This document shows, one piece after another, positions 24,964-35,239 of a stretch of DNA of 64,000 bases (positions are counted from its first letter, which is position 1; every line of letters starts with the position of its first letter). The position numbers and the translations under genes were made by a program. This DNA comes from Pyrinomonadaceae bacterium (GTDB lineage: Bacteria > Acidobacteriota > Blastocatellia > Pyrinomonadales > Pyrinomonadaceae). Where the stretch lies: positions 62,001 through 126,000 of the forward strand of contig JANWYH010000006.1 of the NCBI GenBank assembly GCA_025054715.1, read 5' to 3'. The notes under the pieces were generated by a model. It searched no databases and was not told the DNA's origin. It was given only the letters and a program-made list of their open reading frames with translations.

Positions 24964-25785
24964 ATGAAAATTTGCCCGCGCTGCCTACAAACCTATGCCG
25001 ATGATTTGAGTTTTTGCCTCTCAGACGGGATTCCCTTAATAGAAGAGCAAGAGTACAAGCTTTTAAGCCAAGATCAATTCTTTCTGGGAAAAGAAGAAAC
25101 TATCCAAACAGGACGGCTAACGAGTGCACGTACTTCTACTCCGACGCTTCGGCTAGAATTAAAGAAAGGACTCACGTCAAAATGGATAATTCTAGTCCTA
25201 GCGGTGATGGCTTTTTTAAGCATTGCTTTCTTAGGTATTTGGTCCTTCAACAAAAAGCAAACATTATCAACAGCATTGCCTTCACCTCAAGCTACAATTT
25301 CCCTCAGAAAAGCCTCCTCCGACACCGTAAGTCAAGAAAAGATGGAGAAAATAAAACAGGAAATAACCAAGGTTTTATTGCAGTGGGCAAATACGAACTC
25401 CAATAAAGATCTAGAAGCACATCTTGCAAACTATGCCGATGTTCTGGAAGTTTATTACTCCGAAAGCAATAGAGACAAAAACCACGTGCGCGCAGATCGT
25501 TTGAGAGCTTATCGCAAATACGATTCAATCTTAATACAGATTGAAAACATCGAGATTTTTGTTGACTCTGAAGACACTGCAACAGCCCTATTTGATAAGT
25601 CCTGGACAATGAAAGGCCCAGAAAAAATATCCACAGGTGCAGTCCAGCAAGAAATGAAATTTACAAAATCAGGAGGCAATTGGCTTATAAACGGCGAAAG
25701 GGACGTGAAGGTTTATTACATAAACAATCGTGATGTCAAATCAGATCGAGAGCCCGTGAATTCGACAACTTCCATAACCTTCTAG
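24964..25785 (+). CDS. zinc-ribbon membrane protein with NTF2-like outer domain
   Basis: A 273-residue protein. The N-terminus has a zinc-ribbon-like motif (CPRCLQTYADDLSFC, with one CxxC and a later single Cys), then a linker, one membrane helix (WIILVLAVMAFLSIAFLGIW, about residues 75-95) and a C-terminal NTF2/SnoaL-like domain (ITKVLLQWANTNSNKDLEAH, YADVLEVYYSE, WTMKG, NWLINGERDVKVYY). The last domain probably lies outside the cytoplasm. It starts a two-gene unit with the DUF58 protein 2 bases downstream. This layout is frequent in Acidobacteriota; no biochemical role is known to me. Confidence 0.7.
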   Translation: MKICPRCLQTYADDLSFCLSDGIPLIEEQEYKLLSQDQFFLGKEETIQTGRLTSARTSTPTLRLELKKGLTSKWIILVLAVMAFLSIAFLGIWSFNKKQTLSTALPSPQATISLRKASSDTVSQEKMEKIKQEITKVLLQWANTNSNKDLEAHLANYADVLEVYYSESNRDKNHVRADRLRAYRKYDSILIQIENIEIFVDSEDTATALFDKSWTMKGPEKISTGAVQQEMKFTKSGGNWLINGERDVKVYYINNRDVKSDREPVNSTTSITF

Positions 25786-25787
25786 CC

Positions 25788-27107
25788 ATGTTAACTTTTT
25801 CAAATCGTTTCTATTTTCTGCTTGCCATAAGCTTCGTTCCTCTTTCGTTGTCGTGGAATTTCCCATTTCTAAAAAATGCCGTTTTAATTTACGATTTAAT
25901 TCTTTTCTTTCTAGCTTTCGCCGATTATTTAGTCAGCAAGCAAGATAAATCAAAATTTCACGTAAAACGCTTAATTGACAAACGTTTCGCTATAGGTGAA
26001 GAAAACCAAGTGAAATTACACATAGAAAATAGTTCATCTAAAACAATAACCTTAAAAGTCAAAGACGAATATCCTCCCGAGATGCTTCTTAAAAGCAGAA
26101 TCGAAGCCAACCTTAGAATAAAACCCGAATCCTACGCGCAATTTATCTATCTTCTCACACCGCTTAAACGTGGCAGTTATCAGTTCGGAAAAACAGCAAT
26201 TAGGTTTTCGTCAAGGCTAGGGCTTGTTTGGTGTCAGACTACCTTTGGTCAAGAACAATATGTAAAAGTTTATCCGAGCATTCGCCGTGCAAAAGAAATC
26301 GAAATTAAAGCATTCGGAAATACCTCATTTCTTGCAACAAAAAGAAAAGCGCTCAAACATGGAGAAGGCAGAGAATTTGAGTCTTTGCGTGAATATGTCT
26401 ATGGAGATGAGTTCAGACATGTTTCATGGACGGCTACGGCAAGACGCTCTAAACTCATCACAAAGCAATACCAGATAGAACGTAATCAAAACGTCATAAT
26501 AGCACTCGACGCAGGAAGGCTGATGACAGGAAGAATAGAAGGCGAGACAAAATTTGAAGTAGCTTTGCACTCAAGCCTTGCATTGATGCTGGCAACTACA
26601 AGAGTAGGAGATAATGTCGGACTTGTAGCTTTTGGAAGAAAAATAAAAGTCTTCATTCCACCTGATAAAGGTTACCTTCACATAGATACCGTTGTAAAAT
26701 CACTTCATGATATCGAACCTGAAATGATAGAGCCCTCTTACTCGCGCGCTTTTAGATTTATCGCTTCTAACATCAAAAAACGTTCGTTAATCGTTGTTCT
26801 TACGGATCTTATTGATAAGGAAAGTTCGCAAAGACTTCTAAAATCTCTAAAACTATTGCGTCCGCGCCATCTGCCCCTAATAGTTACAATCAGCGATAGA
26901 GACCTTTACGAGCTGGTTTCAAAAATCCCGGAAAATACAAAAGACCTTTTCTACCAGTCTGCTGCAGAAGAAATCATCTATCAAAGAGAAATAGCACTTA
27001 GAATGATAGAGTCAATCGGTGGTTTGGCTATAGACGTTACGACCTCAAACCTTGCTCCAAAACTTCTCGAAGCATACTTGAAAATAAAGGAAAAAGGCCT
27101 CATCTGA
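25788..27107 (+). CDS. DUF58 domain-containing membrane protein
   Basis: A 439-residue protein with two N-terminal membrane helices (FYFLLAISFVPLSLSW and NAVLIYDLILFFLAFADYLV), a beta-rich extracytoplasmic-like region (IENSSSKTITLKVKDEYPPE) and the DUF58 motif (GREFESLREYVYGDEFRHVSW) followed by a von Willebrand A-like fold (NVIIALDAGRLMTG with the metal-site region altered, then VGDNVGLVAFG). DUF58 proteins usually sit beside MoxR ATPases and transglutaminase-like genes. Neither is seen here, so this copy is detached from the common cluster. It overlaps the convergent CBM9-like gene by 8 bases. Confidence 0.88.
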   Translation: MLTFSNRFYFLLAISFVPLSLSWNFPFLKNAVLIYDLILFFLAFADYLVSKQDKSKFHVKRLIDKRFAIGEENQVKLHIENSSSKTITLKVKDEYPPEMLLKSRIEANLRIKPESYAQFIYLLTPLKRGSYQFGKTAIRFSSRLGLVWCQTTFGQEQYVKVYPSIRRAKEIEIKAFGNTSFLATKRKALKHGEGREFESLREYVYGDEFRHVSWTATARRSKLITKQYQIERNQNVIIALDAGRLMTGRIEGETKFEVALHSSLALMLATTRVGDNVGLVAFGRKIKVFIPPDKGYLHIDTVVKSLHDIEPEMIEPSYSRAFRFIASNIKKRSLIVVLTDLIDKESSQRLLKSLKLLRPRHLPLIVTISDRDLYELVSKIPENTKDLFYQSAAEEIIYQREIALRMIESIGGLAIDVTTSNLAPKLLEAYLKIKEKGLI

Positions 27108-27729
27108 CAAATTCAAAGCCTCCGAATTTTTCAGGAACATGAAAATTTGGCTTCAGCGTTTCTGTAGCTGACCATGCAAGATAACCTCTGTTTTCGCCCC
27201 TACCTACACACCTAAATAGGTTTCCAAACCAGATGTCACCTGCCTGCGGCTTGTTATTAAAAGCCTCCCAAGGTATTTTCATGCCCATAAAAATCCTATC
27301 TTTTGCTATGAAGCTAGCCACCTGCATCTTTGATTCATAATCCCAATTTGTTAACCTTCCATTGGAGTCTAAAATTATCTCCAAATCAACCCATTCACCA
27401 CTCGGCGATACTTCAAATTCAAAGTATCTTTGAAACCTAAATGGAGTAACGAAAATCTCGCAAACGTCTCTTTCCCATAGCCCTATAGTTTTTGACTTCA
27501 AATTCGGCTTCTGAGAAACAACCAAAGGCTCGTGTTGAAACGCCTCAAAACGAACATAAAAAGCGTTTTCGGACCATAATAAATCAAAGAGAAAGTGCCT
27601 TTCTTTAGGCGCTTTCTCACCAGACCAGTACTCGCAAACAAGTTCTCTTTTTGCTACTTTCCAAACACCTGAATCAAGCTCATCAATGCAAAAATCATCA
27701 ACTATGAAGCAAACCTTAGCCCTTTTCAT
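27100..27729 (-). CDS. CBM9-like carbohydrate-binding family protein
   Basis: A 209-residue protein that fits the carbohydrate-binding family 9-like (DUF1083) group: the beta-sandwich motifs AFYVRFEAFQHEP, LWERDVCEIFVTP, YFEFEVSPSGEWVDL and GMKIPWEAF are characteristic. There is no signal peptide, so it is likely cytoplasmic, unlike extracellular CBM9 modules. The start at 27729 has GGAG eight bases upstream. It follows an esterase gene by 20 bases at the end of the histidine operon, with which it may be co-transcribed. Role unknown. Confidence 0.75.
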   Translation of the reverse strand: MKRAKVCFIVDDFCIDELDSGVWKVAKRELVCEYWSGEKAPKERHFLFDLLWSENAFYVRFEAFQHEPLVVSQKPNLKSKTIGLWERDVCEIFVTPFRFQRYFEFEVSPSGEWVDLEIILDSNGRLTNWDYESKMQVASFIAKDRIFMGMKIPWEAFNNKPQAGDIWFGNLFRCVGRGENRGYLAWSATETLKPNFHVPEKFGGFEFVR

Positions 27730-27749
27730 TTCTTGCGCTCCTAAGCAGT

Positions 27750-28742
27750 TCACTGCGTATCTAAAACTTCAGATATAAGCTGTAGCGAACGATTGTAACG
27801 ATAGGAGATGTTGAAATGCCCATCATCAAACTCTTCGTGAATATGTGGCACGCCAAGCCTACTTAAACGCTTGGATAAAACCCTAGCACCTATGTCAAGG
27901 TTGAATTCATCGCGAAGACCTGCATCAATAAAAAGAAGCCTTAACGAAGCCAAGCTTTCAGCATATTTTTCAACAAGCCTAACCGGATCGTTAGAAAGCC
28001 ATCTTTCCCACACATCTTGGCGAATCTCACCTGTTTCAAGATCAAAGGGCAAATCAAAACTAGTCCCATTCGGTGAATAACATGCGCTCATAGCTATAAT
28101 ATTCAAACCTTCAAAATCAGCTTTACTTTTTCTTTCTTCTTCATTCCAGAATTTCTGAACGAGCTTTTCAGGTTCACCCTTTATAGCACGAAAAGCTTTT
28201 GGAAAATCTGGCAAATAGCACATTTCAAAATAACAGTCACCACTTATAGAACATGCTATCCCAAAAATATTAGAATGTCGCATTGCCATTATTAAGGCTC
28301 CATAACCACCAGAAGATTTACCCATAACCGCCCTAAAGTTTCTGTCTGGAATCGTCCTAAAATTGCTATCAATAAACGAAACTATTTCCTGAGTTAAATA
28401 GTCTTCATATCGCCCCGTAGCGGTCGAATTTATGTATTGAGAGCCACCATAAAACGTAAAACAATCTGGAAAAACGGCAATCATTGGTTTTATCTTGCCT
28501 GAATTGATTAGCCTATCCATTCTTTCAGCGAAATTCGGAGTAAATGCAGAATCGTTAAGCAGCATCCTGCCACGACCTGTAAAACCCGCAAGCACGTAAA
28601 CGGAAGGATAAAGTCTACTCTCTTGTTGTGAGTAGTTTGGCGGCAAATAAACATAAATGTCTCTATCGGTACTATCTCCCAAAGGATTGCCCTTCAGAAC
28701 TAAACTCTCGTGTTTCATACAGATAATGGAACCATTACTCAT
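27750..28742 (-). CDS. esterase D-like alpha/beta hydrolase
   Basis: Alpha/beta hydrolase of 330 residues in the esterase D/enterochelin-esterase-like group. Family features: the RDIYVYLPPNYSQ and YPSVYVLAGFTG strands, nucleophile elbow GKSSGGYGAL, acid in FIDAGLRDEFN and His in FDDGHFNISYRY. There is no signal peptide. Substrates in this group range from S-formylglutathione to siderophore and acetylxylan esters, and the sequence does not decide. The ATG at 28742 is 27 bases after hisF; an ATG eight codons later is also possible. Confidence 0.85.
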   Translation of the reverse strand: MSNGSIICMKHESLVLKGNPLGDSTDRDIYVYLPPNYSQQESRLYPSVYVLAGFTGRGRMLLNDSAFTPNFAERMDRLINSGKIKPMIAVFPDCFTFYGGSQYINSTATGRYEDYLTQEIVSFIDSNFRTIPDRNFRAVMGKSSGGYGALIMAMRHSNIFGIACSISGDCYFEMCYLPDFPKAFRAIKGEPEKLVQKFWNEEERKSKADFEGLNIIAMSACYSPNGTSFDLPFDLETGEIRQDVWERWLSNDPVRLVEKYAESLASLRLLFIDAGLRDEFNLDIGARVLSKRLSRLGVPHIHEEFDDGHFNISYRYNRSLQLISEVLDTQ

Positions 28743-28769
28743 ACACAAATCGAAATCTAGCCCAAAACA

Positions 28770-29549
28770 CTAGGCAACATCAAGAAATGCTTCTGTTAAT
28801 CTTACTTCAATTCCCGATAGCAAGAGATATTTTTTTAACTGCAAAATATCAACCTCTCGAAAATGAAAAATGCTTGCCGCAAGTGCTGCATCTGCCTTTC
28901 CTTGCTTAAAAACTTGCTCAAAATGTTCTATCTTGCCAGCTCCTCCGGAAGCAATCACTGGAATTTTGACTGACTCTGACACAAGTCTTGTTAACTCAAT
29001 GTCAAATCCTAACTTAGTTCCGTCCGTGTCCATTGAAGTTAAAAGAATTTCGCCTGCTCCTAGTTCGGACGCCCTTTTTGCCCACAGGACCGCATCTATC
29101 GTGGTAGCTTCTCTTCCACCATTGAGAAAAACCTTATAATCACCGTCAACTCTTTTAGCATCAATTGCAACTACGATGCATTGTGTTCCGAAACGCTTTG
29201 CCGATTCGGTAATTACCAGCGGATTTCTGACAGCATAAGTGTTTATCGAGACCTTATCAGCCCCAGACGAAAGCAGTATTTCTATATCTTCGATTGAGTT
29301 TATTCCACCGCCAACCGTAAAAGGAATGTTGATATTCTTGGCAACCCTTTTAACCAAGCTCGTGAGAGTTTTTCGCTTCTCGTTTGTTGCCGTTATGTCT
29401 AGAAAAACAAGTTCATCTACCTCTTGCCTGCAATACTCACAGGCAAGCTCAACCGGGTCGCCTGCATCGCGCAGATTCAAAAACCTAGTCCCTTTTACCG
29501 TTCGACCTCCTTTTACGTCTAGGCAGGCAATTATTCGCTTTACAAGCAT
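28770..29549 (-). CDS. hisF: imidazole glycerol phosphate synthase cyclase subunit HisF
   Basis: Cyclase half of the HisFH complex, which makes imidazole glycerol phosphate and AICAR, 259 residues. TIM barrel with catalytic Asp in [10 protein letters not shown] and in [10 protein letters not shown], phosphate sites in VGGGINS and VIASGGAG. The start [12 protein letters not shown] at 29549 matches the family; the frame extends 21 codons upstream, inside hisA, without similarity. It overlaps the hisA end by 10 bases. Confidence 0.97.
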   Translation of the reverse strand: MLVKRIIACLDVKGGRTVKGTRFLNLRDAGDPVELACEYCRQEVDELVFLDITATNEKRKTLTSLVKRVAKNINIPFTVGGGINSIEDIEILLSSGADKVSINTYAVRNPLVITESAKRFGTQCIVVAIDAKRVDGDYKVFLNGGREATTIDAVLWAKRASELGAGEILLTSMDTDGTKLGFDIELTRLVSESVKIPVIASGGAGKIEHFEQVFKQGKADAALAASIFHFREVDILQLKKYLLLSGIEVRLTEAFLDVA

Positions 29550-30256
29550 CTTAAGTCCTCCGGCTTGATTAAACCTTCGTAAATTGCCTTTCCAACAATA
29601 ACCCCAGAGCACCCAACACGAGCTAGTTTTCTAACATCTTCCGCACAGCTGACACCGCCAGAAGCTATAAGCTTAATCCTCGGAAAAGACTGCAAAACTT
29701 TTTCGTATAGCTTATGGTTTGCGCCCAGCAATGTTCCATCTTTTGAAATGTCTGTAATAAAAAACTCTGTAAATCCTGCATCAATCAGTCCCCTCAAAAA
29801 CGAAAAAACTTCAATGTCTGTCTGCTTCTGCCAACCATCTAAGGCGATCTTTTCATTGCGAACATCAAGACCAATTAAGAACTTTTCCTTTCCATACTTT
29901 TCCGCCCATTCAAAAACCTCTTCTTTTTGCTTTACAATAACGCTACTGAGACTAACCTGTGACGCTCCGGCACTTAAGATGTTTTCGACATCCAGGCGGC
30001 TTCTAACGCCACCGCCAAAATCTATCTGAAGATTTGTAACAGTGGTTATTTTTTCCAAAACAGCGAGATTCTTAATTTTCCCAGACCTTGCCCCGTCTAA
30101 ATCAACTACGTGAAGTCTTTTAAAGCCAAAGCTTTCAAACCCCTTAGCTATTTGCACCGGATCTCTGGCGTAAACCTTTCTTCGGGAAAAATCTCCACGA
30201 AAAAGTCGAACGCACTTACCATCAATTAAATCAATTGCTGGAATCACTTCAATCAT
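29540..30256 (-). CDS. hisA: ProFAR isomerase HisA
   Basis: Isomerises ProFAR to PRFAR in histidine synthesis, 238 residues. Catalytic Asp in [15 protein letters not shown] and second Asp in [14 protein letters not shown]; phosphate-binding GGGVRS and IASGGVS. Overlaps hisH at the start by 4 bases (ATGA) and hisF at the end by 10. Length and motifs are standard. Confidence 0.97.
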   Translation of the reverse strand: MIEVIPAIDLIDGKCVRLFRGDFSRRKVYARDPVQIAKGFESFGFKRLHVVDLDGARSGKIKNLAVLEKITTVTNLQIDFGGGVRSRLDVENILSAGASQVSLSSVIVKQKEEVFEWAEKYGKEKFLIGLDVRNEKIALDGWQKQTDIEVFSFLRGLIDAGFTEFFITDISKDGTLLGANHKLYEKVLQSFPRIKLIASGGVSCAEDVRKLARVGCSGVIVGKAIYEGLIKPEDLRCL

Positions 30257-30837
30257 AGCTCAAGAAACCCTCGCAAAAGTCTTTCACCAACACTGCCAGA
30301 TTTTTCGGGATGAAACTGAACTGCATAAAAATTCTCACGCTCAAGCGCAGCCGAAAATTTTACATCATAATCACATATTGCAGTTGTATCCTTGCCAACA
30401 TCAACGTAAAAGCTATGAACAAAGTAAAAAAACTCGCCTTCTCTTACGTAACTAAAGAGTTTCCCCTTCAAATCAAAAATCTGATTCCACCCGATATGAG
30501 GAACCTTTACATTACTTGAGCTAAACTTGCGAACTTTATACGGAAAAATTCCCAAACATTCTGTCTCATTTTCTTCAGAAAAATCGCAAAGAAGCTGCAT
30601 TCCTAGACAGATGCCGAGAAAAGGCTTGTTGATAGAACTAATAACCACTTCCAAATTTTTTTGTCTTAGATATCGCATGGCATTTGAAGCCTCTCCGACA
30701 CCTGGAAAAATTACTTTATCAGCTGAAATAATCTCTTCAGGACTATCAGTTAAAACAGGCTTTACACCCAGTCTTTCAAGTGCATTTTTTACTGATTCAG
30801 TATTACCGGCATTGTATTTTATGATTGCGACTTTCAT
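30253..30837 (-). CDS. hisH: imidazole glycerol phosphate synthase glutaminase subunit HisH
   Basis: Class I glutamine amidotransferase of 194 residues that feeds ammonia to HisF. Triad: Cys in [11 protein letters not shown], His and Glu in [10 protein letters not shown]. The N-terminal [14 protein letters not shown] is the family opening. It overlaps hisB by 4 bases upstream and hisA by 4 bases downstream, so the whole run is translationally coupled. Confidence 0.97.
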   Translation of the reverse strand: MKVAIIKYNAGNTESVKNALERLGVKPVLTDSPEEIISADKVIFPGVGEASNAMRYLRQKNLEVVISSINKPFLGICLGMQLLCDFSEENETECLGIFPYKVRKFSSSNVKVPHIGWNQIFDLKGKLFSYVREGEFFYFVHSFYVDVGKDTTAICDYDVKFSAALERENFYAVQFHPEKSGSVGERLLRGFLEL

Positions 30838-31934
30838 AAGGTTTCTTTTGTGCTTGGCAAGATCTCACTGTTTTCCCGACGAACTGCCATTTTGACTGCC
30901 CTTGCAAAAGCCTTGAAGATAGCCTCAATCTTGTGATGTTCGTTAATTCCTTCAGCCTTAATGTTAAGATTGCATTTTGCATTGTCGGAAAAAGACTTGA
31001 AAAAGTGAAAGAACATTTCCGTCGGCATCTTGCCTATCATCTCTCTTCTGAAATCTGCTTCCCATACAAGCCAGCTTCTTCCCCCAAAATCCACCGCAAC
31101 CCGAGCTAAACAATCATCCATTGGTAAGCAAAAACCATATCGATTCATCCCCCTTTTGTTTTTCAAAGCGATTGCAAAGGCCTCTCCTAAAGTTATTGCG
31201 ACATCCTCAATTGTGTGATGCTCATCTACCTCGAGATCACCAACCGCTTGAATTCTTAGATCAATCTGACCATGCTTTGCAACTTGTTCCAAAAGATGAT
31301 CAAAAAAAGCAATCCCGGTTGAAATGTTTGCCTTACCCTCTCCATCCATGTTTATTTCCACTAAAACCTCAGTTTCACGCGTCTTTCGATAATGCCTGAC
31401 TACTCGCTCAGATGATTTCAGATATTCGTAAACTTCTTTCCAACTTGCAGCTATAAAGACTTCTTTCTCGTTACAGGAAAAATTTTCATTAGCAATAAAA
31501 ATTGCTTTTGAGCCGAGATTTTTCGCAAGCTCGACATCTGTTTCCCTATCGCCTATGACATAGGAGTTCTCTAAATCATAAAAATCTGAGAAAAACTCCG
31601 TCAGCATTCCAACGTGCGGTTTTCTAGTTGCTTTATTCTCATGCGGAAAACTTCGGTCAATGAAAACTTTTGAAAAACTAATCCCTTCGCCTTCGAGAAG
31701 CTGCAAAAGAAAATTGTGGACTGGAAAAAACTTCTCTTCTGGGAAAAGCTCTGTCCCTAGTCCGTCTTGATTCGTGACCATAACGAGCTCATAATCAAAC
31801 TCACGTGCAATTTTGCCAAGGTAAGTGATAACACCTGGTAAAAACCGCAATTTTTCAAAGGAATCAACCTGAAAATCTGCTGGCTCATAAATCAAAGTTC
31901 CGTCTCTATCAATGAATAAAACCCGTTTTCTCAT
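30834..31934 (-). CDS. hisB: bifunctional histidinol-phosphatase/imidazoleglycerol-phosphate dehydratase HisB
   Basis: Two-domain enzyme of 366 residues. The HAD-type histidinol phosphatase half ([36 protein letters not shown]) precedes the dehydratase half with its paired metal motifs [12 protein letters not shown] and [14 protein letters not shown]. In the phosphatase part the usual zinc-loop cysteines are not evident ([15 protein letters not shown]). Fused HisB is typical of Gammaproteobacteria and Bacteroidetes, so this operon may have been acquired from such a source; this is inference. Overlaps both neighbours by 4 bases. Confidence 0.96.
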   Translation of the reverse strand: MRKRVLFIDRDGTLIYEPADFQVDSFEKLRFLPGVITYLGKIAREFDYELVMVTNQDGLGTELFPEEKFFPVHNFLLQLLEGEGISFSKVFIDRSFPHENKATRKPHVGMLTEFFSDFYDLENSYVIGDRETDVELAKNLGSKAIFIANENFSCNEKEVFIAASWKEVYEYLKSSERVVRHYRKTRETEVLVEINMDGEGKANISTGIAFFDHLLEQVAKHGQIDLRIQAVGDLEVDEHHTIEDVAITLGEAFAIALKNKRGMNRYGFCLPMDDCLARVAVDFGGRSWLVWEADFRREMIGKMPTEMFFHFFKSFSDNAKCNLNIKAEGINEHHKIEAIFKAFARAVKMAVRRENSEILPSTKETL

Positions 31935-34279
31935 AAATCCAACCTCCTTAAAGCCTCAACAAGCGCTTTGTTTTCTTGCTCAGTGCCAACCGTTATTCTC
32001 AAACAATTCTGGCACTCGCTGCTTCTATTTCTCACAACTATTCCCTCCTGAAGCAAGAATCTATAAACAGCTTCAGCGTCCTTAAATCTTACGAGAATGA
32101 AGTTAGCTTCTGATGGAAAAACTGTCTCAACACAAGAAATTTGCCGAAGCTGATAGCTTAACCACTCTCTCTGCCTAATGATTTCATTCGTCATTTCATC
32201 AACTACTTTTCTATTTTGTAAGGCCTGAAGAAGAAGCTCCTGAGAAGGTTGTGAGATGTTATAGGGTGGCTTTACTTTGTTAAGAAGCTCGATAACTCGA
32301 GCATCGGCAAAAGCCATGCCTACGCGAAGACCCGCTAGCCCCCATGCCTTTGAAAAAGTGCGAAGAACAACTAGATTCTTGAACGTTCGAATCTCTGAAA
32401 TCAAGGACTTTCGAGTTGAAAACTCGGCATAAGCTTCATCTACGATGACAAGCCCTTCAAATTCACTTGCAAGCTGAAGAATCTCCTGAGAAGAAAAAGC
32501 ATTACCTGTTGGATTATTTGGAGAACAAATAAAAATCAGTTTCGTATCAGGAAAGAACTGATTTCGTATGCCTTTTATATCTAGCTCAAAATCGTCTGTT
32601 AAAGGCACTTTTCTGACTTTAACTTCGTTTATCCTTGCCAAAACTTCGTACATACCGTAAGTTGGCGGGCAAATTATCACGGCATCCCTTTGAGGATGAC
32701 AAAATATACGAAGCAAAAGGTCTATAACTTCATCGCTCCCATTTCCTAGAAAAATTTCCCCAGGTTCAACTGCTTGCATCTGAGCGATTTTTCCTTTAAC
32801 GTCAAGCTGCAACGGATCAGGATAACGATTGTAAGCAGGTAGAATTGGCGAGCCAAAGCTATTTTCGTTTGCATCCAAAAGAATGTGCGTCTTCAAGTTA
32901 AACTCCGATCTAGCACTTGAGTAAGGCTTCAGATTCTTTACATTTTCGCGAACCAGTCTTTCAAGTGAAAAACTTTTTGCTGAACTAAAGTCTCTGCCGA
33001 TCCTTTCTAAACGAACAGAAACAGCTCTTTTGTGGCCATCTAGTTTTTCGGCTTCTGCCATTGTTTCAATGACTGGACCGATAACTTTTAGCCCCTCAGC
33101 GGTAATCTTTTGAAAAGTTATTTTCTTAACAAAGCTATCAACCGATACTCCGCCCATAACCCTAGCATATCCACCCGTCGGCAAAGTGTGATTAGTTCCC
33201 GAAGCATAATCACCTGCAGATTCACAAGAATAGTTACCTATGAAAACTGAACCAGCCGAAATTACTCTTTCAGCCACCTGCTCAGCGTCTTTGGTAGCTA
33301 TGATAAGATGTTCTGCGGCATACTCGTTAAGAAAATCAATTGCCTTATCCAAACATTCAAACAAAACTGCCCTTGAATTCTGTAAAGCTTTTACGGCTAT
33401 GTTTTTTCTCGGTAAAAGCTGTAGCTGTTTTTCTATCTCTGAAAAAACCTCGTTTACTAAACTTTCACTCAAAGAGACTAATAAGACTTGGCTATCTGGG
33501 CCATGTTCAGCTTGTGACAGCAAGTCTGCAGCAACAAATGAAGCAACGGCCGAATCATCAGCTAAAATTGCAACCTCCGACGGACCTGCCGGCATATCAA
33601 TCTCGACTCCAAATCTAACTACCTGCCGCTTCGCTTCTGTAACAAATTGATTACCAGGTCCAAAAATTTTATAAACTTTCGGAATAGTCTCCGTTCCGAA
33701 AGCCATAGCAGCTATTGCTTGTGCACCCCCAACTTTGAAAACATTTTCGATACCGCAAAGCCTTGCTGCATAAAGTGTCGCCGGCTCAATTTCACCTTTA
33801 GAATCTGCCGGCGAACAAAGGACTATTTGCTTACAACCGGCGATTTTCGCAGGAATTGCAAGCATTAACACAGTTGAAAATAAAGGCGCACTTCCGGCAG
33901 GCACGTAAAGGCCTACCCTTTCTATCGGAACGGAGCGACGCCAGCAGAAAACACCCGGCATCGTCTCGATGACCTTTGTTGCTTCAACCTGAGCTAAATG
34001 AAACGCCTCTATATTCCTTCTAGCAACTCCTATGGCTTGTTTCAGCTTTTCTGAGACTTTCTTCTCAGCTTTCAAAAACTCATCTTCCGAAACTTTGATC
34101 GAATTTAACTTACGCCCCTCAAATCTTAAGGTTAAGCGCTCAAGAGCTTTATCACCCTCTCTTTTCACTTCTTCCAAAACTTCAGCTATCTTCGATTCGA
34201 AATCCGCAGTTTCAGACGATGGCCTTTTAACTATTTCTTGCCAGCAATCTACCTCAGGATAACGAATTAACCGCATCAT
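31931..34279 (-). CDS. hisD: fused histidinol dehydrogenase-histidinol-phosphate aminotransferase (HisD-HisC)
   Basis: One 782-residue reading frame carries two complete enzymes. Residues 1 to about 430 are HisD ([47 protein letters not shown], catalytic Glu323-His324 in [10 protein letters not shown], and [15 protein letters not shown]). From about 440 HisC follows ([46 protein letters not shown] Lys644 in [11 protein letters not shown], and the C-terminal Arg region NCLRITVG). No stop or plausible start separates them; the linker is [19 protein letters not shown]. The protein would catalyse the seventh and the last two steps of histidine synthesis. ATG at 34279 or 34276. Confidence 0.96.
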   Translation of the reverse strand: MMRLIRYPEVDCWQEIVKRPSSETADFESKIAEVLEEVKREGDKALERLTLRFEGRKLNSIKVSEDEFLKAEKKVSEKLKQAIGVARRNIEAFHLAQVEATKVIETMPGVFCWRRSVPIERVGLYVPAGSAPLFSTVLMLAIPAKIAGCKQIVLCSPADSKGEIEPATLYAARLCGIENVFKVGGAQAIAAMAFGTETIPKVYKIFGPGNQFVTEAKRQVVRFGVEIDMPAGPSEVAILADDSAVASFVAADLLSQAEHGPDSQVLLVSLSESLVNEVFSEIEKQLQLLPRKNIAVKALQNSRAVLFECLDKAIDFLNEYAAEHLIIATKDAEQVAERVISAGSVFIGNYSCESAGDYASGTNHTLPTGGYARVMGGVSVDSFVKKITFQKITAEGLKVIGPVIETMAEAEKLDGHKRAVSVRLERIGRDFSSAKSFSLERLVRENVKNLKPYSSARSEFNLKTHILLDANENSFGSPILPAYNRYPDPLQLDVKGKIAQMQAVEPGEIFLGNGSDEVIDLLLRIFCHPQRDAVIICPPTYGMYEVLARINEVKVRKVPLTDDFELDIKGIRNQFFPDTKLIFICSPNNPTGNAFSSQEILQLASEFEGLVIVDEAYAEFSTRKSLISEIRTFKNLVVLRTFSKAWGLAGLRVGMAFADARVIELLNKVKPPYNISQPSQELLLQALQNRKVVDEMTNEIIRQREWLSYQLRQISCVETVFPSEANFILVRFKDAEAVYRFLLQEGIVVRNRSSECQNCLRITVGTEQENKALVEALRRLDL

Positions 34280-34283
34280 AAAC

Positions 34284-35144
34284 TCACCTTATCATCTGAT
34301 CTATGGAAATAACTAAAATTCCTTCCGCACCTTCGTTTTTAAGTTTTTCAACTACCTCCCAAAAATCTTCTGCCGCTATTACAGAATGAACTGAGCTCCA
34401 ACCCGGCTTTGCAAGCGGCATTACTGTCGGACTTTTCATTCCGGGAATTAGCCGGCAAACACTTTCAAGCTTATCGTTCGGAACATTCAAGAGTATGTAC
34501 TTATTCTCCTTTGCTTGCCTTACAGCTCGAATCCTAAAAATCAATTTTTCTAGGATTTTACACAAAAAATTATCCATATCGGCTCGAGCGATCATCACAG
34601 CTTCCGAATTCATAACAACTTCAACTTCCTTCAGCCCATTAGTAAAAAGAGTGCTGCCTGAGCTCACTAGATCACAAACAGCGTCGGCGAGACCTATTGA
34701 TGGAGCAATCTCGACAGAACCGCTGATCGTATGAATTTCTGCCTCGATTTCTTTCATTCTAAGAAATCGATCGAGAATTCTCGGATAAGTCGTGGCAATC
34801 CGCTTTCCTTGAAGATCAAGGATCGACTCATAACTAAAGGTCTTTGGAACAGCTATCGAGAGACGACATCTGCCAAATCCCAACTTTTCGACAACTTTTA
34901 TTCTTTTATCGCTCTTTTCTGCTAAAACGTTTTCTCCTACAATCCCAGCATCGGCAACACCATCGGCTACATACTCCGGAATGTCATCATCCCGAAGGAA
35001 AAAAATCTCAAGTGGAAAATTTTCAGCTTCAGATTTCAATTTTCCGAAACCATTACTAAAATAGATCCCGCAGTCTCTCAGAAGCTCCGCAGAAGGCTCA
35101 CTTAGCCTACCAGACTTCTGCAATGCCATTTTTAGTTTTCTCAT
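34284..35144 (-). CDS. hisG: ATP phosphoribosyltransferase HisG (long form)
   Basis: First enzyme of histidine synthesis, 286 residues, so the long form with a C-terminal regulatory domain (PGMKSPTVMPLAKPGWSSVHSV, VVEKLKNEGAEGILVISIDQMI) that binds histidine. The catalytic part has KMALQKSGRL, ADAGIVGENVL and the PRPP loop (ADAVCDLVSSGSTLFTNGL). GGAG lies 10 bases before the ATG, inside the loop of a small AATTTC/GAAATT hairpin. It heads the operon behind a histidine-rich leader peptide. Confidence 0.96.
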   Translation of the reverse strand: MRKLKMALQKSGRLSEPSAELLRDCGIYFSNGFGKLKSEAENFPLEIFFLRDDDIPEYVADGVADAGIVGENVLAEKSDKRIKVVEKLGFGRCRLSIAVPKTFSYESILDLQGKRIATTYPRILDRFLRMKEIEAEIHTISGSVEIAPSIGLADAVCDLVSSGSTLFTNGLKEVEVVMNSEAVMIARADMDNFLCKILEKLIFRIRAVRQAKENKYILLNVPNDKLESVCRLIPGMKSPTVMPLAKPGWSSVHSVIAAEDFWEVVEKLKNEGAEGILVISIDQMIR

Positions 35145-35213
35145 AGACGAATTTCTCCGATGAAATTTTTTGGAAAAAATGAATTGATTTTTAGGAAAGC
35201 CAAGAACCGATGC

Positions 35214-35239
35214 TCACGCGCCTTTTACAAGCGCGTGAT
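35214..35239 (-). promoter_or_regulatory. hairpin of the his leader region
   Basis: CACGCGC and GCGCGTG pair around TTGTAAAAG, overlapping the last His codon and the stop codon of the leader peptide. No T-run follows, so it is more likely a pause or competing hairpin than the terminator itself. The downstream 65 bases hold a second small hairpin around the hisG ribosome site. Confidence 0.55.

Noticed and set aside
35214-35239. His leader hairpin as a complete intrinsic terminator
   Set aside because: The stem is GC-rich but followed by AGCATCGG, not by a T-run, so I list it only as a leader structure.
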